From NCBI RefSeq assembly GCF_004342265.1, contig NZ_SMCS01000001.1, positions 372,001 through 436,000 of the forward strand: DNA of 64,000 nucleotides, in the 5' to 3' direction. Source of the DNA: Luteibacter rhizovicinus. Lineage in GTDB: Bacteria > Pseudomonadota > Gammaproteobacteria > Xanthomonadales > Rhodanobacteraceae. This document shows positions 13,453-24,769 of the stretch, one piece after another; the first letter of the stretch is position 1, and the number at the start of each line of letters is the position of its first letter. A model generated the notes under the pieces. It saw nothing but the letters and a program-made list of their open reading frames with translations. It searched no databases and was not told the origin of the DNA. Made by a program: the position numbers and the translations under genes.

Positions 13453-14876
13453 CCGAAGCCGAGTCCCGCGTCGCCACGCCCAGGCTGCACGATCGTATCG
13501 AAACGATCACCGACCTGCTGCGCCGGCGCGACGATCTCGTACTGCATGCTCCCGGGTCCCCGGACGGCGACACGGCGGCGCTCGACGCGACGAATGCGGC
13601 GCTGCAGGCGCGACTCGACGAACTGCATCCGGCCGATATGGCCGACGTGCTCGAATCGTTGCCGCTGCATGACCGTATTGCGGTCTGGCAGCTGGTAAAA
13701 GCGGATCGCGACGGCGAGATCCTGCTCGAAGTCTCCGACTCGGTACGCGAATCGCTGATCGCGGACATGGACGATCGCGAGATTCTCGCCGCCGTCGAGC
13801 CGCTGGATGCGGACGAACTGGCCGATCTGGTCGACGATCTGCCGACCGAAATGCTGCCGGAACTGATGGCCAGCCTCGACGCGGAACAGCGCGAGCGCGT
13901 GCAGTCGGCCATGTCGTACGACGAGGATCGGGTTGGCGCGTTGATGGACTTCGAGATGGTCACCATCCGCGAAGACATCAGTCTCGAAGTCGTGCTGCGT
14001 TATCTGCGCCGCTTCGAGGAACTGCCCGCGCAGACCGACAAACTTTTCGTGGTCAACGCGGAGAACGTCCTGACCGGCGTATTGCCGCTGCACTGGCTGC
14101 TGGTCAATTCGCCCGACCGCATGGTTCACGATGTGATGGCGCCCGACGTGAACACGTTCCGGCCCGAGGACGACGCGTACGACGTCGCCCAGGCATTCGA
14201 ACGTTACGACCTTGTCACCGCACCCGTGGTGGACGATAGAGGCCGCTTGATCGGCCGCATCGCCGTCGATGCGATGGTCGATCTCATTCGCGAGGAAGGC
14301 GAGGCCGAGGCGTTGTCGCGCGGCGGTCTGCGCGAAGAAGAAGACATCTTCGCCTCGGTCTGGAAATCGATCCGCAATCGCTGGGCCTGGCTTGCCGTCA
14401 ATCTCGTTACCGCCTTCGTCGCCTCGCGCGTCATCGGTCTGTTCGAGCATTCGATCGAAAAGCTGGTGGCGCTGGCCGCGCTGATGCCGATTGTCGCGGG
14501 TATCGGCGGCAACTCAGGCAACCAGACCATCACCATGATCGTTCGCGCCATGGCGCTGGATCAGGTAAGCGTGGCCAGTATCCGGCGCCTCTGGCGCAAG
14601 GAGCTGGGTGTCGCGCTGATCAACGGTATCGTCTGGGGCAGCGTGATCGGCGTGGTCGCGTGGCTGCTTTACGACAACATCGCGCTCGGCCTGGTCATGA
14701 TGTCGGCGATGACACTGAATCTCCTGCTTGCCGCTTTCATGGGCGTCGGCATTCCGATGCTGATGGTCAAGGCCGGTCGCGATCCCGCGCTGGGCTCCAG
14801 CGTGCTCATCACCGCGATGACCGATAGCGGCGGTTTTTTCATTTTCTTAGGTCTGGCAACGATCTTCCTGCTCTGA
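13449..14876 (+). CDS. mgtE: Magnesium transporter MgtE
   Basis: A 475-residue Mg2+ channel/transporter of the inner membrane. In order: an N-terminal helical domain with the repeated [27 protein letters not shown] type superhelix (about residues 55-155), a CBS pair ([22 protein letters not shown] onward and [13 protein letters not shown]), then five membrane helices from about residue 305, including the pore-lining [13 protein letters not shown] motif. Cytosolic Mg2+ sensing by the N and CBS domains is known for the family. The ATG overlaps the ispF stop, an unusual partner for isoprenoid genes; truD follows after 16 bases. Confidence 0.95.
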   Translation: MTEAESRVATPRLHDRIETITDLLRRRDDLVLHAPGSPDGDTAALDATNAALQARLDELHPADMADVLESLPLHDRIAVWQLVKADRDGEILLEVSDSVRESLIADMDDREILAAVEPLDADELADLVDDLPTEMLPELMASLDAEQRERVQSAMSYDEDRVGALMDFEMVTIREDISLEVVLRYLRRFEELPAQTDKLFVVNAENVLTGVLPLHWLLVNSPDRMVHDVMAPDVNTFRPEDDAYDVAQAFERYDLVTAPVVDDRGRLIGRIAVDAMVDLIREEGEAEALSRGGLREEEDIFASVWKSIRNRWAWLAVNLVTAFVASRVIGLFEHSIEKLVALAALMPIVAGIGGNSGNQTITMIVRAMALDQVSVASIRRLWRKELGVALINGIVWGSVIGVVAWLLYDNIALGLVMMSAMTLNLLLAAFMGVGIPMLMVKAGRDPALGSSVLITAMTDSGGFFIFLGLATIFLL

Positions 14877-14892
14877 CCCTTACGGAGCCGAC

Positions 14893-15909
14893 ATGGCTGA
14901 CAACGAACTTCCTTTTGCCTTCGGCAATCCTCCGCTCGAAGCGCGCCTGCGTGCAACACCCGACGACTTCTTCGTCGAGGAAATCCTCGGCTACGAGGCG
15001 GACGGGGAGGGCGAACATGCCCTGCTCATCGTAGAGAAGCGCGGCGCGAACACCGACTGGGTGGCGAAGGAACTGGCGCGCTTTGCCGGCACGTCGCCGA
15101 TGAATGTCAGCTATGCCGGCATGAAGGATCGTCACGCCGTCACCCGGCAGGCTTTCACGGTGCAATTGCCTGGCAAGGCCGATCCCGACTGGTCGACGTT
15201 TCCGCACGAGGACGTGAAGGTGCTTTCCAGCGCCCGGCACAAGCGCAAGATCAAGCGCGGTGCGTTGCGCGGCAATCGTTTCGTGATCGTGCTGCGCGAT
15301 GTGCAGGGCGAGCGTGACGTGGCGGAAGCTCGTCTGAAGGATATTGCCGCGCGCGGTGTGCCGAATTATTTCGGCGAGCAGCGTTTCGGTTTCGGCGGCA
15401 GCAACGTCGATCAGGCGCGACAGATGTTCGGCGGTCGCCGGGTGGATCGCGACAAGCGTTCGATTCTTCTGTCGGCGGCGCGCTCGCATATCTTCAATAG
15501 CGTGCTGGCCGAGCGGGTGACGCAGGGGCGTTGGGATCAGCCGCTGGATGGCGAGATCTGGGCGCTGGACGGATCGCGTTCGTGGTTCGGTCCCGAAGAC
15601 TTCGACGAGACACTTGCCGGACGTCTGGCCAGCGGCGACATCCATCCCTCGGGCCCGTTGTGGGGCAGTGGCGAGACACCGGCCACGGCGGAAGCAGGAG
15701 ACCTGGAGCGTAGCGTTGCCGCGCGGGATCAGGATCTTGCCGACGGTCTCGCCGGTGCGCGTATGGATCAGGAGCGCCGGCCGCTGCGGTTGTTTCCGCG
15801 CGATCTTGCGTGGCGTTGGTTGGAAGACGGTGCGCTGGAAATGTCGTTCGGATTGCCGTCGGGCGCGTATGCGACGACAGTGATTCGCGAGGTTGCACGC
15901 ACGAGCTGA
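14893..15909 (+). CDS. truD: tRNA pseudouridine(13) synthase TruD
   Basis: TruD converts U13 of several tRNAs, mainly tRNA-Glu, to pseudouridine. The catalytic Asp lies in YAGMKDRHAVTRQAF; other family marks are DFFVEEILGYEADG, KRGALRGNRF, GVPNYFGEQRFG and the C-terminal LPSGAYATTVIRE. The length, 338 residues, is normal. It closes the plus-strand run that began with pyrG; beyond its stop comes a truncated palindromic repeat and a convergent gene. Confidence 0.96.
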   Translation: MADNELPFAFGNPPLEARLRATPDDFFVEEILGYEADGEGEHALLIVEKRGANTDWVAKELARFAGTSPMNVSYAGMKDRHAVTRQAFTVQLPGKADPDWSTFPHEDVKVLSSARHKRKIKRGALRGNRFVIVLRDVQGERDVAEARLKDIAARGVPNYFGEQRFGFGGSNVDQARQMFGGRRVDRDKRSILLSAARSHIFNSVLAERVTQGRWDQPLDGEIWALDGSRSWFGPEDFDETLAGRLASGDIHPSGPLWGSGETPATAEAGDLERSVAARDQDLADGLAGARMDQERRPLRLFPRDLAWRWLEDGALEMSFGLPSGAYATTVIREVARTS

Positions 15910-15929
15910 GCCGCTCATTGCTTGCTTTC

Positions 15930-16037
15930 TGTGGGAGCGCGCCTGCGCGCGAAAGCCAACAGGGCGAGGAAGCCTGATATTCACATTCGCGAGCCCGGTC
16001 TTCTGGCTGCGGATGCCACCCAAGGCATCGCCGCTCC
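15930..16037. repeat. Truncated REPIN-type repeat (left arm and body only)
   Basis: The left arm TGTGGGAGCGCGCCTGCGCG with the trailing GAAAGCCAACAGGGCGAGGAAGC matches the left arms of the repeats at 34396 and 43327. The body continues to GGCATCGCCGCTCCGTC, matching the GGCATCTTCGCCGCTACGTC of the 43327 copy, and then stops exactly where the right arm should begin, one base before the stop codon of the convergent Smr gene at 16039. Confidence 0.7.
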
Positions 16038-16038
16038 G

Positions 16039-16581
16039 TCAGGCCTTCAGCAACACCACCACCGCCCCAGTCCCGCCCTGCATCGGCCGCGCCGACGCAA
16101 ATGCGACAACATCGTCGCGACGACGTAACAACCGGTCGGTCAGGCCTTTCAGCACCGGCCCCTGCGCCTTCGAGCGCAGGCCCTTGCCGTGGATGATCCG
16201 CACGCAGCGAATGCCTTCGTGCCGGCATTCGGCCAGGAAGTCGGCAATGGTCATCTGTGCGGCGGCGGCGTTCATCTGGTGCAGGTCGACATCGGCCTGG
16301 ATGCTGAACTGGCCGCGCTTCAGCTGCTTCAGGATTTTCGGCGGATACCCGTCGCGCAGATAGGACAGTTCCTCGCCGACCTCCAGGTCCGCGGGATCGA
16401 AATCCATCAGCATCGAGTCGGCCGGCACGGCCGCTTCGTCGGCATCGCGCATATGCGGATAGGGCGCGGGGCGCGGTCGCTCGGGGGGTGCTTCCACCTC
16501 GCTCATCGGGCGCACGTCGCCGATTGCCTCGCGGAAAAGGCGGCTGTCGTTGTCGTCGATGGTCGGCGTGCGGCGCTTCAT
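16039..16581 (-). CDS. Smr domain endonuclease-like protein (SmrA/SmrB type)
   Basis: A 180-residue protein with a C-terminal Smr domain (about residues 95-180): the DLH motif in ADVDLHQMNAAA and the loop IIHGKGLRSKAQGP match the catalytic signatures. Family members such as SmrB cut mRNA at collided ribosomes during quality control; SmrA is less well known. The N-terminal part (FREAIGDVRPMSE, EELSYLRDGYPPKILKQLKRG) is of the proteobacterial short type. I start at ATG 16581, preceded by AGGATGGA; ATG 16590 is possible. The gene is convergent with truD and divergent from surE. Confidence 0.85.
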   Translation of the reverse strand: MKRRTPTIDDNDSRLFREAIGDVRPMSEVEAPPERPRPAPYPHMRDADEAAVPADSMLMDFDPADLEVGEELSYLRDGYPPKILKQLKRGQFSIQADVDLHQMNAAAAQMTIADFLAECRHEGIRCVRIIHGKGLRSKAQGPVLKGLTDRLLRRRDDVVAFASARPMQGGTGAVVVLLKA

Positions 16582-16703
16582 GGCTTCCATCCTACAATGG
16601 GGTCGCGGTCCATGAATCCGAGCCCCCGGTCCGGTAGACTCGACGGCAGGAATCACTCGCGGCAGCCGGGTACCCGGCGCCCTGCATCACGATCTGGATC
16701 ACC

Positions 16704-17489
16704 ATGCAAGTTCTGGTAAGCAACGACGACGGCGTGGACGCCCCGGGAATCCGGGTACTCGCCGAGCGTCTGGCCGAAGTAGGGAAGGTGACGGTTGTCG
16801 CCCCCGATCGCGACCGCTCAGGCGCGAGCAATTCGCTCACGCTGGACCAACCCATCCGCGCGCTGCGCATGGACAACGGTTATTACCGCGTCGCCGGCAC
16901 GCCGACGGACTGCGTGCACCTGGCACTGGCCGGCCTGCTCGAGTCGGAGCCGGACATCGTGGTCTCCGGCATCAACAACGCGCCCAATCTTGGCGACGAC
17001 GTCATCTATTCGGGCACGGTATCCGCGGCGATGGAAGGGCGCTTTCTGGGCTTGCCCGCGATCGCCGTTTCGCTGGCCACGCGCGATCACATCGGCGAAC
17101 ACTATGCGTCGGCGGCCAATGCCGTGATGCTGCTGATGCAGCGCCTGCTGGTCGATCCGCTGCCTGCCGACACGATCCTCAATGTGAACGTGCCGGACCT
17201 GCCGTGGGAGAGCATCAAGGGTTTCGAAGTCACCCGTCTCGGCAAGCGTCATCGTGCGGCGCCGTGCATTCGCGACAACGATCCGCGTGGCCGGGAAATC
17301 TGGTGGATCGGTCCGGCCGGCGAAGTGGACGATGCGGGCCCCGGTACCGACTTCAATGCGGTCAGTCGCGGATACATTTCCGTGACGCCTATTCACGTGG
17401 ATCTCACCCGCTTCCAGGCGCTGGAAAAAGTCAGCAGCTGGATGCAGTCGCTTTCAGATGCGATAGACCACGGCGAGGAGGCGGCCTGA
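16704..17489 (+). CDS. surE: 5'/3'-nucleotidase SurE
   Basis: SurE is a metal-dependent nucleoside-monophosphate phosphatase needed for stationary-phase survival. The 261 residues start with [14 protein letters not shown], whose paired Asp bind the metal; [10 protein letters not shown] and [23 protein letters not shown] complete the active site. The C-terminal block [17 protein letters not shown] is typical. It heads the surE-pcm-yqaA-like-nlpD order known from gammaproteobacteria; pcm follows after one base. Confidence 0.97.
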   Translation: MQVLVSNDDGVDAPGIRVLAERLAEVGKVTVVAPDRDRSGASNSLTLDQPIRALRMDNGYYRVAGTPTDCVHLALAGLLESEPDIVVSGINNAPNLGDDVIYSGTVSAAMEGRFLGLPAIAVSLATRDHIGEHYASAANAVMLLMQRLLVDPLPADTILNVNVPDLPWESIKGFEVTRLGKRHRAAPCIRDNDPRGREIWWIGPAGEVDDAGPGTDFNAVSRGYISVTPIHVDLTRFQALEKVSSWMQSLSDAIDHGEEAA

Positions 17490-17490
17490 C

Positions 17491-18174
17491 ATGGTGAACC
17501 TTCATTCGCTTCCGCCTTCGGCCTTGCGCGGGGAAGGCATGACGTCCCAGCGAGCACGCGACCGCCTGGTCGCGAAGCTGCAGGAAGAGGGCATCCGCGA
17601 CGATCGCGTGCTCGAAGTCATACGCAATCTGGCGCGTCACCATTTCATCGATCAGGCGCTGCATTCGCGCGCTTACGAGAACACGGCGCTGCCTATCGGT
17701 CACGGCCAGACGATTTCCCAGCCGTGGATCGTCGCGCGCATGACCGAAGCATTGATCGAGAAATATGTGCCCGAACGCGTGCTGGAGATCGGTACGGGGT
17801 CGGGTTATCAGGCGGCCGTACTCGCTGGCATCGTGCCGCAGGTCTATACCGTGGAACGCATCGAGGAACTGCTGCGCCAGGCGCGTCGCCGCTTCCGTCA
17901 GCTGGGCATCGAAAACCTGCGCTCGCGGCATGACGACGGCAAACTCGGCTGGCCCGCCGAGGCGCCGTTCGACGCCATCATTCTCACGGCTGCCGGCGAT
18001 CGCATTCCGACGAAATTGCTCGAACAGCTGAAGCCGGGCGGCGTGCTCGTGGCGCCGGTCGGTTCGCCCAGCCAACAGGTGCTGGTGCGTCTGACGAAGG
18101 ACGAGAGCGGCGACGTGATTCGCGAGGAACTCGGCCCGGTCAGCTTCGTGCCGCTGCTTGGTGGCATCGGTTGA
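17491..18174 (+). CDS. pcm: Protein-L-isoaspartate O-methyltransferase
   Basis: Pcm repairs isoaspartyl residues in aged proteins by methylation with S-adenosylmethionine. The SAM-binding motif [16 protein letters not shown], the substrate block [20 protein letters not shown] and the late motif GGVLVAPVG are clear. The 227 residues include a short N-terminal extension (to about residue 17); an internal ATG at 17539 is the alternative start. The functional link to SurE is the shared stationary-phase survival role. Confidence 0.95.
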   Translation: MVNLHSLPPSALRGEGMTSQRARDRLVAKLQEEGIRDDRVLEVIRNLARHHFIDQALHSRAYENTALPIGHGQTISQPWIVARMTEALIEKYVPERVLEIGTGSGYQAAVLAGIVPQVYTVERIEELLRQARRRFRQLGIENLRSRHDDGKLGWPAEAPFDAIILTAAGDRIPTKLLEQLKPGGVLVAPVGSPSQQVLVRLTKDESGDVIREELGPVSFVPLLGGIG

Positions 18175-18202
18175 TGGCGACCACATTCAGGGGAAGAAAG
18201 CA

Positions 18203-18811
18203 GTGAAGTTGTTCGGTTCTCTCTACGAACGTGCCATCGTTTGGGCACGTCATCGGCATGCGTTGCGCTATCTGGCGGGGCTAAGCTTCGTCGAGGCGTT
18301 TATTTTTCCCGTGATGCCCGAAGTCATGCTGGCACCGATGATGCTGGCCGAACCGCGCAAAGCGTTTCGTTTCGCCAACGTCAGTCTGCTGTTCTCGATG
18401 CTGGGTTCGCTGGTGGGGTATGCGCTGGGTCACTACGCCTATCAGGCGCTGATTCCGTTACTTGAGTCGGTGCACGCCGCCGCTTCGATCCACAGGGGCG
18501 TGCTGTCGCTGCAGGATCGCATGGCATCGCACCAGTTCGGCCTGTATATCGCGCTGGCACTCGCGGCCCTGGTGCCCGTGGTGCCGATGAAGTTCGTCAC
18601 CTGGGCCAGCGGTATCGTCGGCGTGCCGGTCATTCCGTTCCTTCTCTGCATGCTGATCGGCCGAGGCAAGCGGGTATGGTTGCTGGCGCTGCTGATCCGT
18701 ATCTATGGCGAACGCGCCGAACGCATATTGCACAAACACATCGAACGAATAGGCTGGGCTGTTATCGTAGTCCTCGTCGTACTGATCGCCTGGTGGTTCC
18801 TGTCCAGATGA
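18203..18811 (+). CDS. YqaA/DedA-related membrane protein
   Basis: The 202-residue protein has about four to five membrane segments and the VTT/DedA-like features FVEAFIFPVMPEVMLAPMMLAEP and ALVPVVPMKFVTWASGIVGVP. The family is thought to move lipids or couple to membrane potential; the substrate here is unknown. The GTG at 18203 is chosen because a good ribosome site (GGGAAGAAAG) sits right before it and the protein then starts MKLFGSLYERAI, the family start. It occupies the usual place between pcm and nlpD. Confidence 0.85.
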   Translation: MKLFGSLYERAIVWARHRHALRYLAGLSFVEAFIFPVMPEVMLAPMMLAEPRKAFRFANVSLLFSMLGSLVGYALGHYAYQALIPLLESVHAAASIHRGVLSLQDRMASHQFGLYIALALAALVPVVPMKFVTWASGIVGVPVIPFLLCMLIGRGKRVWLLALLIRIYGERAERILHKHIERIGWAVIVVLVVLIAWWFLSR

Positions 18812-18834
18812 GTGCTTGCGAAAGGAAGTCAGCG

Positions 18835-19860
18835 ATGCTCACGAATGCCCTTACCGGTGTGCCGCGCACGCTGGCTCTTTTTGCCGTGCTGACCGCGGCC
18901 GTCGTTGCGGCCGGTTGCGCCGCGACGCGCAGTTCGGTCGTCGTTACCCGGACTGGCGGCAGCTATACGCCGGCTGGTGCGCCTCACACCGCGCCGCCAC
19001 CGGGCGGCAGCTACCAGGTAGTGAAGGGCGACACGCTCTACAGCATCGCGTTCCGCAATCGTGTCGATTTCCGCGAGCTGGCCAGCTGGAACGGCATCGA
19101 TTCCTCGTACACCATCTGGCCCGGACAGACGCTACGGTTGTCGCCGCCGGGTGGTGATCATGCGAAGGCCGCCCCGGGCAATGCGATTGCGATCGCCGCG
19201 GCGACGCGTTCGCCCTCGCAGCCTTCGACGCCCGCGCCGCCGCCTGCCCATACGGCGCCGACACCTCCGCCAGTCCAGAACGTTGCCCAGGTGCCGCCGC
19301 CGGTATCGTCCGTGCCAGCACCCGCGACGACGACGAATACACCTGTCGTGGTGGCCGGCAAGCCCGCCGAATCCGTCGTACCGCCTCCGGCGGCGCCGAA
19401 CGCACCGGCGTCGGCCCCGCCGCCGCCCGTGGTCAATCCGCCGGCCGAGACGCCGATCGTCGCCAGCGGCGCGAGTCGTTCGGCGGGCGGTATCGCCTGG
19501 CGCTGGCCGGCGGACGGCACGCTGATCAAGAAATTCTCATCGGGCGATGCCATTCCCGGCATCGAAATCGCGGGCAAGTCGGGCGATCCGGTCCGTTCCG
19601 CCGCCGACGGCGTCGTGGTCTATAGCGGCAATGGTCTGGTGGGTTATGGCGAGCTGGTCATCATCAAGCACAGCGACAGTTTCCTGTCCGCTTATGGGCA
19701 CAACCGGAAGCGTCTGGTGAAGGAAGGCGAGAAGGTAAAGGCCGGCCAGAGCGTGGCGGAAATGGGCTCCAGCGGCGCGAGCCGCGACGAACTCCAGTTC
19801 CAGATCCGGCGCGACGGCAATCCGGTCGATCCGCTGCAATACCTGCCACCGCAGCGCTGA
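18835..19860 (+). CDS. nlpD: NlpD-like lipoprotein, amidase activator (LysM + LytM)
   Basis: A 341-residue outer-membrane lipoprotein: signal peptide with lipobox VVAAGC, LysM at about residues 56-105 (GGSYQVVKGDTLYSIAFRNR), a long Pro/Ala linker, and a C-terminal LytM/M23 domain from about residue 220. The LytM domain has GIEIAGKSGD without the metal-binding His, and DELQFQIR in place of HLHFEIR, so it should be an activator of AmiC-type amidases and not a peptidase, as in E. coli NlpD. The start ATG 18835 follows AAAGGAAG. No rpoS gene follows, unlike in enterics and pseudomonads. Confidence 0.92.
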   Translation: MLTNALTGVPRTLALFAVLTAAVVAAGCAATRSSVVVTRTGGSYTPAGAPHTAPPPGGSYQVVKGDTLYSIAFRNRVDFRELASWNGIDSSYTIWPGQTLRLSPPGGDHAKAAPGNAIAIAAATRSPSQPSTPAPPPAHTAPTPPPVQNVAQVPPPVSSVPAPATTTNTPVVVAGKPAESVVPPPAAPNAPASAPPPPVVNPPAETPIVASGASRSAGGIAWRWPADGTLIKKFSSGDAIPGIEIAGKSGDPVRSAADGVVVYSGNGLVGYGELVIIKHSDSFLSAYGHNRKRLVKEGEKVKAGQSVAEMGSSGASRDELQFQIRRDGNPVDPLQYLPPQR

Positions 19861-19880
19861 GAGATACGGGTCGCCGGGCG

Positions 19881-20825
19881 TCAGCCTGCGGCCAATCGTC
19901 GCGCCTCGTAGGCCTGTAGATGGGTCCAGGCGATAGCGAGCAGGGAAGCCGGCACACCGGCGGCGCGGGCGCGACGCAGCATATCGCCGACGATATGCGC
20001 GCCTTCGATGCGCTGGCCGGATTCCAGATCCCGCAACATCGACGCGGTAAGCGGCGAGCCCGGCTGGGTCGTGGCTCCGATCGCCATCTCCCGCGCCTGC
20101 GCCGGCACGGGGTGACCCGCCGCCGTCGCCACGCCGGAGCATTCGGCATACAGGTCGAGCATGAACTGACGACCGTCGTCGGTGCCGACGATCGTGCCGA
20201 CGCTGGCGCGGAACAGGCACGTGGCCGCCGCGAGCGTCGTCAGGAAACTGAACTTGGTCCAGAGCGCGCCATCGATATCGGGCGTATGCGTGTGCTCCAC
20301 GCCAGCCTTCGCGAAGGCGGCGGCGATGGCTTCGCAGCGCACGCGCTGCTCGCCTGCCTGTCGTTCGCCAAAGGTGACGGAGGCGGGCGTGCCAAGGTGC
20401 AGTACTTCGCCCTTCGGCCCTTTCATGGCGCTGATGATGCACATCCCACCGATGATCCGTTCCGCGCCGAAGCGCTGGTCCAGTAGCGGGTAGTGGGCCA
20501 GTCCGTTGAGGATCGGCAGCAACATCGTCGCCGGACCCATGGCGGGCGCGACGGCATCGATGGCGGTGTCCAGGTCGTAGGCCTTGCATGCGAGCAGGAT
20601 CACGTCGAACGGGGCTTCCCCGGCGACGTTTTCCGCGAGGACGTGACGCACCGGGAAGGTTGCATCCCCAAGGGGACTGCGAATGACCAGGCCGTCGGCA
20701 TCCAGCTCGGCGGCTCGCGCCGGCCGGACAAGGAACGTGACATCCGCACCCGCCTGGGCCAGTCGCCCACCGAAATACCCGCCGGTACCGCCAGCGCCAA
20801 GGACAAGGATACGCATCGGGCTCAC
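19881..20825 (-). CDS. panE: 2-dehydropantoate 2-reductase (PanE/ApbA family)
   Basis: The 314-residue enzyme is predicted to reduce ketopantoate to pantoate with NADPH for coenzyme A synthesis. The N-terminal dinucleotide fold RILVLGAGGTGGYFGGRL, the Lys-bearing block VILLACKAYDLDTAI, LNGLAHYPLL and the C-terminal catalytic SSML-like SMLRDLESGQRIE are visible. Start is at 20825 (MSPMRILV) or three codons in. The start overlaps the stop of the Mth938-like gene. Some family members act on other 2-keto acids, so the substrate is not certain. Confidence 0.88.
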   Translation of the reverse strand: MSPMRILVLGAGGTGGYFGGRLAQAGADVTFLVRPARAAELDADGLVIRSPLGDATFPVRHVLAENVAGEAPFDVILLACKAYDLDTAIDAVAPAMGPATMLLPILNGLAHYPLLDQRFGAERIIGGMCIISAMKGPKGEVLHLGTPASVTFGERQAGEQRVRCEAIAAAFAKAGVEHTHTPDIDGALWTKFSFLTTLAAATCLFRASVGTIVGTDDGRQFMLDLYAECSGVATAAGHPVPAQAREMAIGATTQPGSPLTASMLRDLESGQRIEGAHIVGDMLRRARAAGVPASLLAIAWTHLQAYEARRLAAG

Positions 20826-21196
20826 TCCGGAAGGATGAAGGCGGCAAGCACGCGACGGCCTTCGCCGGCGAGCAGGCTATAAGTGCGGGCGGCCGAGCCG
20901 TTGGTCATCACTTCGATGCCGATACCGCGGCGCAGAAAGGCCGCCATGATTTCGGCGGACGGAAAGATCTGCCGTTCGCCGGTACCCAGAAGCACCACCT
21001 CCGGCTTGAGCTCGGCGATGGCGTCCACCTGGGCCAGGGTCATGGCTTTGGCGTCGGTAACGCCCCAGTCCTCGACCACGCGTTCAGGCGTCAGCAGGAC
21101 GCTGGCGTGGAAATCGCGGTCGACGATGGTGACCGTATCGACACCGACACGGCGTACGAAAAGGTAGTCACCAGGGTGTTCGAACGACAGTTCCAT
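20822..21196 (-). CDS. Mth938-like domain protein (DUF498)
   Basis: A 124-residue cytosolic protein of the Mth938/DUF498 (NDUFAF3-like) fold. Visible family blocks are YLFVRRVGVDTV, LLTPERVVEDWG, VVLLGTGERQIFP, and GIGIEVMTNGSAARTYSLL. Bacterial function is unknown; the eukaryotic relative helps assemble respiratory complex I. The start at ATG 21196 (MELSFEHPGDY) removes an artificial extension that would run into yhbY. It is coupled to panE by overlapping codons. Confidence 0.88.
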   Translation of the reverse strand: MELSFEHPGDYLFVRRVGVDTVTIVDRDFHASVLLTPERVVEDWGVTDAKAMTLAQVDAIAELKPEVVLLGTGERQIFPSAEIMAAFLRRGIGIEVMTNGSAARTYSLLAGEGRRVLAAFILPE

Positions 21197-21203
21197 GGGC
21201 GGA

Positions 21204-21500
21204 TCAGCGTGGCAGGGCCAGCTTCGGGTCCTGTTCGTTCCGGCGGAACAGGACGACGACATGGCCGATCTGCTGGACGGCTTCGGCGCCCGTGCCATCG
21301 ATAAGGAACCCGATCTGGGCTTCGCGTTCTTCGCGATCGCCGCCGGAAAGCTTAACTTTCACCAGTTCGTGGTGGTCGAGCGCCAGCGCCAGTTCTTTCG
21401 CGACGGCCTCCGTGGCACCCTTGTTACCCAAAAGGATGACGGGGCTCAGGTCGTGGGCAAGGCTGCGCAGGTAGCGGCGCTGGGTAGGGGAGAGCGACAT
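21204..21500 (-). CDS. yhbY: CRM-domain RNA-binding protein YhbY
   Basis: The 98-residue protein is a single CRM domain: LSPTQRRYLRSLAHDLSPVI, the loop GNKGATEAV, then ALDHHELVKVKL and the C-terminal GHVVVLFRRN. YhbY binds precursor 50S ribosomal particles. It lies back-to-back with rlmE, which encodes a 23S rRNA methyltransferase, and both act on the large subunit; about 80 bases separate the divergent starts. It is the first gene of a three-gene minus-strand unit with the Mth938-like gene and panE. Confidence 0.94.
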   Translation of the reverse strand: MSLSPTQRRYLRSLAHDLSPVILLGNKGATEAVAKELALALDHHELVKVKLSGGDREEREAQIGFLIDGTGAEAVQQIGHVVVLFRRNEQDPKLALPR

Positions 21501-21580
21501 TGCGTTCAGGTTCGATTCGCGGCTTCGATGCGGCAAAGGGTATCATGCGAGACTCTGTCTCCCTATCTGTGGCTCATTGA

Positions 21581-22230
21581 ATGGCGCGCAGCAAAAGTAG
21601 TTCCCGCTGGCTCAAGGAACACTTCGACGACCCTTACGTCAAACGCGCCCAGGCGGAAGGGCTGCGTTCGCGCGCCATTTTCAAGCTCGAGGAACTGATC
21701 GAACGCGACAAGCTGATCAAGCCCGGCATGACCGTCGTCGACCTTGGCGCGGCTCCCGGTGGCTGGTCGCAGTTGGCTCGCCAGCGCATGGGCGAGTCCT
21801 CCGGCAAGGTCATCGCGTTGGACATCCTTCCCATGGTTGGCCTTTCGGGTGTCGACTTCATGCAGGGCGATTTTCGTGAAGAATCGGTCCTGCGGGAGCT
21901 CGAAGCCATGCTCGGCGGCGAGAAGGTCGATCTTGTGCTGTCCGATATGGCCCCCAATATGAGCGGTGTGGCTCTGGCCGATCAGATCCGCGCCATGGAC
22001 CTTTGCGACCTGGCTCTCGACTTCAGCCGTCAGTGGCTGAAGCCGGGTGGCTCGTTCCTGGTCAAGCTGTTCCAGGGCGTCGGTTTCGACGACTATCTGA
22101 AAACCTTGCGTGCGGACTTCTCGCGCGTGACGATGCGTAAACCGAAGGCCTCACGTGCCCGTTCACCTGAGGTCTATGCGCTGGCTACGGGTTTGAAACC
22201 CGGGAGCCGGCAACAAGGCGAGAACCGCGC

Positions 22231-22234
<4 letters not shown>
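21581..22234 (+). CDS. rlmE: 23S rRNA (uridine-2'-O)-methyltransferase RlmE (FtsJ)
   Basis: RlmE methylates U2552 in the A-loop of 23S rRNA, a late 50S assembly step. The 217 residues carry [14 protein letters not shown] for SAM binding, and the K-D-K-E tetrad is in [31 protein letters not shown] and SPEVYALA. The gene overlaps ftsH by four bases (ATGA), the common rlmE-ftsH operon linked to the heat-shock response. Confidence 0.97.
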
Positions 22235-24162
<1,928 letters not shown>

Positions 24163-24182
24163 GCATCGCGTTAGGAGGGAAG

Positions 24183-24205
24183 AGGCGGCCACTGGCCGCC
24201 TTTTT
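24183..24205 (+). terminator. Terminator after ftsH
   Basis: GGCGGCC, loop ACT, GGCCGCC, then five T: a compact 7-bp stem followed by T-run, 20 bases after the ftsH stop. Further on, GCAGACCA/TGGTCTGC (about 24213-24242) can form a second, weaker hairpin. Confidence 0.85.
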
Positions 24206-24321
24206 CTTTTCCAGCAGACCATGGAGGGAATAGGTGGTCTGCGGTTGCTTGTTCGGACGTCTATTCGACGTCCTCTGGACCATCCGGTACACGAATGTGA
24301 AATATTTTTGCAGAAAAGTGT

Positions 24322-24350
24322 TGACGCCCACCCTCTATATCTGAATAATT
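24322..24350 (+). promoter_or_regulatory. Sigma-70 promoter of the tRNA cluster
   Basis: TTGACG at 24322-24327, a 17-base spacer, and AATAAT at 24345-24350 give a near-consensus promoter about 60 bases before the first tRNA. The A/T-rich stretch AAATATTTTT just upstream could be an UP element. Confidence 0.75.
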
Positions 24351-24413
24351 CCGCTTCTCGATTCAACGCCAACGCACGAAGGTGCAGCGGCAGCGAATCA
24401 GACAGTTTAGTGT

Positions 24414-24490
24414 GCGCCCGTAGCTCAGTTGGATAGAGTACCAGGCTACGAACTTGGTGGTCGGGAGTTCGAATCTCTCCGGGCGCACCA
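24414..24490 (+). tRNA. tRNA-Arg (ACG)
   Basis: Acceptor GCGCCCG pairs with CGGGCGC; anticodon loop CTACGAA gives ACG; TTCGAAT T-loop; discriminator A and encoded CCA. The anticodon A34 is expected to be edited to inosine. First of five tRNAs in one cluster. Confidence 0.96.
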
Positions 24491-24667
24491 TTTACAAGCA
24501 CGGTTCGATGCGGTTGATCGGATCGGTTTTCGAAAGACGAGAGTCTTCCCGGAAACAAGCGGTAGTTGAAAGTGTGGTGTGTTCATTACGGATTGACGGG
24601 CTTGAGCTTGACCCGTAACATTTGAAAGCTTCGGTCAGTGCTAGCGCCGATCGGGATTTTAAGGTAA

Positions 24668-24744
24668 CGGGGTATAGCTCAGTCTGGTAGAGCGCCAGCT
24701 TTGGGAGCTGGATGTCGGGGGTTCGAATCCCTCTGCCCCGACCA
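24668..24744 (+). tRNA. tRNA-Pro (TGG)
   Basis: Acceptor CGGGGTA pairs with TGCCCCG, anticodon stem CCAGC/GCTGG with loop TTTGGGA (anticodon TGG), CCA encoded. Confidence 0.96.
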
Positions 24745-24769
24745 GTCGGCGTTCTGCGTACAGTGCTTT

